NCBI GenBank assembly: GCA_964648295.1 | Contig: CAZYNH010000008.1 | Span: 1 to 64,000, forward strand | DNA: 64,000 nt | Direction of reading: 5' to 3' | Source: UBA4055 sp964648295 | Lineage (GTDB): Bacteria; UBA4055 | Shown here: positions 60,779 through 64,000 of the stretch, one piece after another | How the letters are laid out: each line of letters opens with the position of its first letter | Numbering within the stretch: the stretch's first letter is position 1 | Notes under the pieces: generated by a model | The model's database searches: none | Seen by the model: the letters and a program-made list of their open reading frames with translations, nothing else | What the model was told of the DNA's origin: nothing | Position numbers and translations under genes: made by a program

Positions 60779-60815
60779 TGATCACGGCCCATAACGGGCA
60801 AGCAGGAGGTCAGGA

Positions 60816-62039
60816 CTGAAGAAACAAAACAGCATATTGATATTCACTTTTTTACTCATTTTGATCACCTCTGCTTATTCTCAGCAGTTCAGAGACCTGA
60901 ATTCCCCAATGTCCAAGTATCTGTATGAATACAGGGATATTCATCTTTCAAGGATAAGGGACAGCCTCCATCAATCCCTATTAGCTCATAAAGTAGACAG
61001 GGAAAAGATCGAAATGCTGACAGAGAACATTTACAAAGACATGCTTCGCTACACCGTTTATAAATACAGACTGGACGGCATTCTTGACACGCTTGAAACT
61101 CTGAAATATATACAGAACGATCTTTTTGCCAATGATTATTTTAAAAAACGGCTCAATACATGGAAAGATTCCACTGTCATTGAATATATTGCTTTCTCGG
61201 TGGAGCTTAATATTTTGAAGAAACATTTCGGTACATTCCTGATCGATGAGTTTAAAAAAACAGATATTTACAGAAGACTGAAAAAAAGGGCGCAGTCCGA
61301 CTCTCTTTCACCTGAAAAGATCGACTCTGTTCTGGCAGGTATAGAAAAGATCGGTTTCGAACCGCTGAATTTTTATTACAGGCCCAATTCGATAAAAGAA
61401 CAGCTGGCAGCCGATAAATTCGACATTAAAAAATTTGATTTCAATGAAATGATAAAATTCTGCTCTGATCACCGGGATATACTTGAAAAAGCTGAAACTG
61501 AGTATAAAGTAAATAGAGAGATAATCGTTGCGATACTCAGAAAAGAGACGAATTTGGGGAAATATCCTTTAAAATATAATCCTTTCGAGGTGCTTTTAGG
61601 ACAATCTCTGTATTCGATTGAAAATCCTGCCGCAGACATTGAGATCAGAAAAAATAATCTCCGGAGAATTTCAAGACTTAAAGAATCCGCATTCAGCAGC
61701 CTTTACAATATACTGAAATATACGATAAGCAACTCGATCGATCCGCGGGATATAAAAAGTAATTTTGTCGGAGCCGTTGGATTTACCCAGTTCATGCCTT
61801 TCAATCTCCATCTTGCGAGAGACGGTGACGGAGACGGGATAGCCGATCTGATGAATATGTCCGACGCGATAATGAGTATAGGTAATTTTCTTAACAGCAA
61901 CGGATGGAATCAGTTTTGTGATATCAAATCTGCCAACAGAAAAAAGATCATGACCATGGTGCTTAAATATAATACGAATGAATCCTACGCCGAATCGGTG
62001 TACGAAATAGCCGCTGAGATCAAGAGGCTTTCTAAATAA
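60816..62039 (+). CDS. MltB-like lytic murein transglycosylase, apparent CTG start
   Basis: About 407 residues. Residues 235-400 match the SLT_2/MltB fold: catalytic Glu in VAILRKETNLGKY, FVGAVGFTQFMPFNL (GAxGxxQFMP), DGDGDGIADLMNMSDAIMSIGNFLNSNGW. The N-terminal 220 residues are helical and unfamiliar. No ATG or GTG lies near the beginning. CTG 60816 has a perfect AGGAGG 6 nt upstream and yields (M)KKQNSILIFTFLLILITSA, an ideal signal peptide with its basic residues; the next candidate, TTG 60837, lacks both a ribosome site and the Lys-Lys. I therefore prefer CTG. Confidence 0.83.
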   Translation: MKKQNSILIFTFLLILITSAYSQQFRDLNSPMSKYLYEYRDIHLSRIRDSLHQSLLAHKVDREKIEMLTENIYKDMLRYTVYKYRLDGILDTLETLKYIQNDLFANDYFKKRLNTWKDSTVIEYIAFSVELNILKKHFGTFLIDEFKKTDIYRRLKKRAQSDSLSPEKIDSVLAGIEKIGFEPLNFYYRPNSIKEQLAADKFDIKKFDFNEMIKFCSDHRDILEKAETEYKVNREIIVAILRKETNLGKYPLKYNPFEVLLGQSLYSIENPAADIEIRKNNLRRISRLKESAFSSLYNILKYTISNSIDPRDIKSNFVGAVGFTQFMPFNLHLARDGDGDGIADLMNMSDAIMSIGNFLNSNGWNQFCDIKSANRKKIMTMVLKYNTNESYAESVYEIAAEIKRLSK

Positions 62040-62079
62040 TAATCAGCCAGAATAAAAGCACTCGCAAGAAATATTGTTT

Positions 62080-62108
62080 TTGCATTATTATGCATTTTTG
62101 ATTATATT
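62080..62108 (+). promoter_or_regulatory. Promoter giving a leaderless kamA-like mRNA
   Basis: TTGCAT, 17 bp, TATATT; exactly 7 nt separate the -10 box from ATG 62116, so transcription should begin at or next to the start codon. Confidence 0.65.
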
Positions 62109-62115
62109 CTAAAGT

Positions 62116-63663
62116 ATGGAAAACTCATTTCAGAACGAAGATATTTTTCTTTCAAAACCGAGAGATTTCGCATCGATAGAACTTTGGGAGAAAGTAAAAG
62201 ATTCAGAATGGTATGATCCAGAATGGCAGCTTAAAAACTCTGTCAGGTCGGTCGAACAGCTGAAAAAAGTTATTAAACTAAATCCGTATCAGGAAAAGGA
62301 GATAGAGAGAACGGTATCCGAATTGAGAAAACAGGGTAAGGAAACCTTGAGGATCACTCCTTACTACTGCTCTCTTATGGAACAGGATCCATTCCATCCG
62401 AAACTTCTTAAAGGGGACAAGTCTTCCAAACGGCTCGATCCTATCTTCTGGCAGAGCGTGCCTACGCCGGCCAACCTGCTTTTTCCCGACACCGGTAAAG
62501 AGGGAGCCATGGCGGAAGAGAACAGGAGCTTCGGCGCGGCCTATCAGAGGTATCCGAACAGGGTGGCTCTTTTCGTGGCCGAGAATACGAGTTGCGCTTC
62601 GTACTGCGTTCACTGCCAGAGAGCGAAATCTTTGGACTGCACGGTCGAGGTCGGTCTGCAGGAAATAAAAAAAGGACTCTTTTACATCGGGTACAATAGA
62701 AATATCGACGAAGTTCTCGTGACCGGAGGCGACGCGCTCAGGATAAGTAAACAAAGATTGAGATTTGTTCTCGAAGAACTCGGTAGTATACCTCATTTGA
62801 GAGTTATAAGGATAGCTACCAGAATCCCGGTCGTGCTGCCGTATGCAATAAACGAAGAAATATTGAATATAATAAAAAACTCGGTAGAAAAATACAACAA
62901 AGGTCTCGAAAAATATATTTACTTCATGACGCACATAAATCATTATAAAGAGATCACAGTAGAACTTCTTAAAACTTCAAAACTGATAAGGGACTTCGGT
63001 TTCACCATCCGTAATCAGACCGTTCTTTTAAATCATGTTAACGATTATTACAAGACGCTTGCCGAGACTTTCAGGAGAATGCTTTGGGCAGGCATTCATC
63101 CTTATTATCTGCTTCAGTGCCACAAGGAAAAGGGTATCGTTCATTTTATTACACCCATACAGGTCGGTAAACTTTATATGAAACACCTTCAGGGATGGAT
63201 TTCAGGCATCACTCGGCCGGACTATGCCTGCAACATTGAAGGCGGGGGCGGCAAAGTCCTTCTTATGCCGTCGGGACATGATACGCTTAATGTGGGAAAC
63301 GATATAGAGCAGAAAATATCGGAGAGCTTCGCGACCGTCAGGACATGGGACGGCAAGATGATAGAGAATTACGAAGCGCTCGGAAGAGCTTCAAGAGCGG
63401 AATTCGACAAAGCTGTATCGGTCATGGACAGATTTATTGGAAGAAAGGGTGTATTTGTACCCAGGATCATTATAGTTGACGAAAACGGAGAACGCATCGA
63501 AACTACCAACAGGACGAAACTGCCCTACATAACCAACTACAAAAAAGCGCTTCTTCTGAATTACGCCAGCGAAGAGGACGGACTGCCGCTTAACAATCCT
63601 CAGGATATATCTGAAAAGCTCGAAAGAGAGTATCTGAGATCGGGATCAATAAAAAGGAGCTAA
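62116..63663 (+). CDS. KamA-family radical SAM 2,3-aminomutase (glutamate 2,3-aminomutase-like)
   Basis: 515 residues. Radical SAM cluster Cys160-x3-Cys164-x2-Cys167 (TSCASYCVHCQRAK), VLVTGGDAL, RIATRIPVVLP, and the PLP lysine Lys380 in GGGGK. In lysine 2,3-aminomutase two Asp (293 and 330) hold the lysine side chain; the aligned residues here are His336 and Asn373. As I recall, glutamate 2,3-aminomutase has Lys and Asn there, so a beta-glutamate-forming enzyme is likelier than a beta-lysine one. N-terminal and C-terminal regions are somewhat longer than in clostridial KamA. No ribosome site precedes the ATG. Confidence 0.85.
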   Translation: MENSFQNEDIFLSKPRDFASIELWEKVKDSEWYDPEWQLKNSVRSVEQLKKVIKLNPYQEKEIERTVSELRKQGKETLRITPYYCSLMEQDPFHPKLLKGDKSSKRLDPIFWQSVPTPANLLFPDTGKEGAMAEENRSFGAAYQRYPNRVALFVAENTSCASYCVHCQRAKSLDCTVEVGLQEIKKGLFYIGYNRNIDEVLVTGGDALRISKQRLRFVLEELGSIPHLRVIRIATRIPVVLPYAINEEILNIIKNSVEKYNKGLEKYIYFMTHINHYKEITVELLKTSKLIRDFGFTIRNQTVLLNHVNDYYKTLAETFRRMLWAGIHPYYLLQCHKEKGIVHFITPIQVGKLYMKHLQGWISGITRPDYACNIEGGGGKVLLMPSGHDTLNVGNDIEQKISESFATVRTWDGKMIENYEALGRASRAEFDKAVSVMDRFIGRKGVFVPRIIIVDENGERIETTNRTKLPYITNYKKALLLNYASEEDGLPLNNPQDISEKLEREYLRSGSIKRS

Positions 63664-64000
63664 TCGCAATCGTGGAGTATTTTTAGAAGCTGACCTGTGT
63701 CAAAACCCAGACTGTCAGCTTTTTTGAGCAGGTCATTGTATACATCATCGTTTAATGTCTTTGTTCTGGCAAGTACCCATAGATATTTTCTGGAAGGTTC
63801 GCCGACCAGTGCATAAGTGTAACTTTCATCAAGATCGATAATATAGTAGTTTCCCCAGAAAGGCCAAAAAAAACTGACCTTCAGAACGCCCGGAAGATCG
63901 CTGTCGGGAATTTTTGCAATTCCCTGTGCCGATCTTAATTTTCCGGTCTTTTCATCTGTGCCTTTATTCAATACCGTCACCTTTCCGTCTTCTCTCATTG
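63660..64000 (-). CDS. Lipocalin (Blc-like), 5' end beyond the window
   Basis: The last 113 codons of a lipocalin; the frame is open to the window's right edge, so the N-terminus and any lipobox are missing. Diagnostic C-terminal lipocalin pattern: GVLKVSFFWPFWGNYYIIDLDESYTYALVGEPSRKYLWVLARTKTL, then an alpha helix and GFDTGQLL. Blc-type proteins are outer-membrane lipoproteins binding lysophospholipids or other lipids. Its end overlaps the end of the aminomutase gene by 4 nt on the opposite strand. Confidence 0.85.
   Translation of the reverse strand, partial: MREDGKVTVLNKGTDEKTGKLRSAQGIAKIPDSDLPGVLKVSFFWPFWGNYYIIDLDESYTYALVGEPSRKYLWVLARTKTLNDDVYNDLLKKADSLGFDTGQLLKILHDCD

Noticed and set aside
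62278..62943. 221-residue minus-strand ORF opposite the aminomutase gene
   Set aside because: It lies wholly antisense to a conserved gene, has no recognisable domain or ribosome site, and looks like a codon-bias shadow.

Overview
The window looks like a chromosomal segment of a Gram-negative, free-living or gut/sediment bacterium of the FCB type (Fibrobacterota-Chlorobi-Bacteroidota and relatives such as Delongbacteria or Cloacimonadota); the phylum is an inference. Support comes from an outer membrane (LptE-like lipoprotein, LpxL-type acyltransferase, large beta-barrel proteins ending in Phe, many lipoproteins), a 29-residue AURKAIP1/COX24 ribosomal protein gene, a likely MurL/MurD2 route to D-glutamate, and a split glycine decarboxylase (gcvPA). 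Genes are densely packed, Shine-Dalgarno sites are common, and almost every promoter I can see has TTGNNN and TANNNT hexamers exactly 17 bp apart.

Layout. 1-3.5 kb: truncated lipoprotein, outer-membrane barrel, dprA, obg. 3.6-3.8 kb: two tandem proline tRNAs. 3.8-14.5 kb: lipoprotein, rimO, a type III PLP decarboxylase, HAD phosphatase, the tiny COX24-like gene, an HU/IHF protein, an MltD-type transglycosylase, phosphohexomutase, trpS, pyrK-like, apbE and a secreted protein. 14.7-20.9 kb: a plus-strand run panB-panC-NTP transferase-secreted protein-LytR_C protein-murL-murD2, i.e. pantothenate synthesis followed by peptidoglycan precursor synthesis. 20.9-26.8 kb: L,D-transpeptidase, hypotheticals, purF, flavodoxin, acyltransferase.

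26.8-38.0 kb is an accessory defence island transcribed on the minus strand from one strong promoter: hsdM, a DUF1016/YhcG nuclease, a zinc-ribbon protein, hsdS, a reverse transcriptase with a YRDD active site, two UPF0149/SEC-C proteins, a possible 54-residue ORF, and hsdR. The reverse transcriptase starts 2 nt after the hsdS stop codon and is visibly AT-rich. This RT-in-a-type-I-restriction-operon arrangement is the best candidate for an undescribed system.

38.1-44.7 kb: DUF58 protein, ahcY, pyrI and pyrB (with a leader peptide/attenuator ahead of pyrB), HutD-family protein, COG2509 flavoprotein and an RRM RNA-binding protein. 45-52.8 kb: an AAA+ regulator with a degenerate GAFTGA loop, lptE, a DUF355 protein, a beta-propeller lipoprotein, a 1014-residue outer-membrane protein, and a secreted TPR protein. 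52.9-64 kb: tandem histidine ammonia-lyase family genes (one with Ala-Cys-Gly instead of Ala-Ser-Gly), small lipoprotein, rpmB, LpxL-type acyltransferase, gcvPA, gcvH, pilT, an MltB-like transglycosylase with an apparent CTG start, a KamA-family aminomutase, and a truncated lipocalin. No CRISPR array, rRNA, integrase or transposase was seen, and no gene-free stretch exceeds 300 bases.
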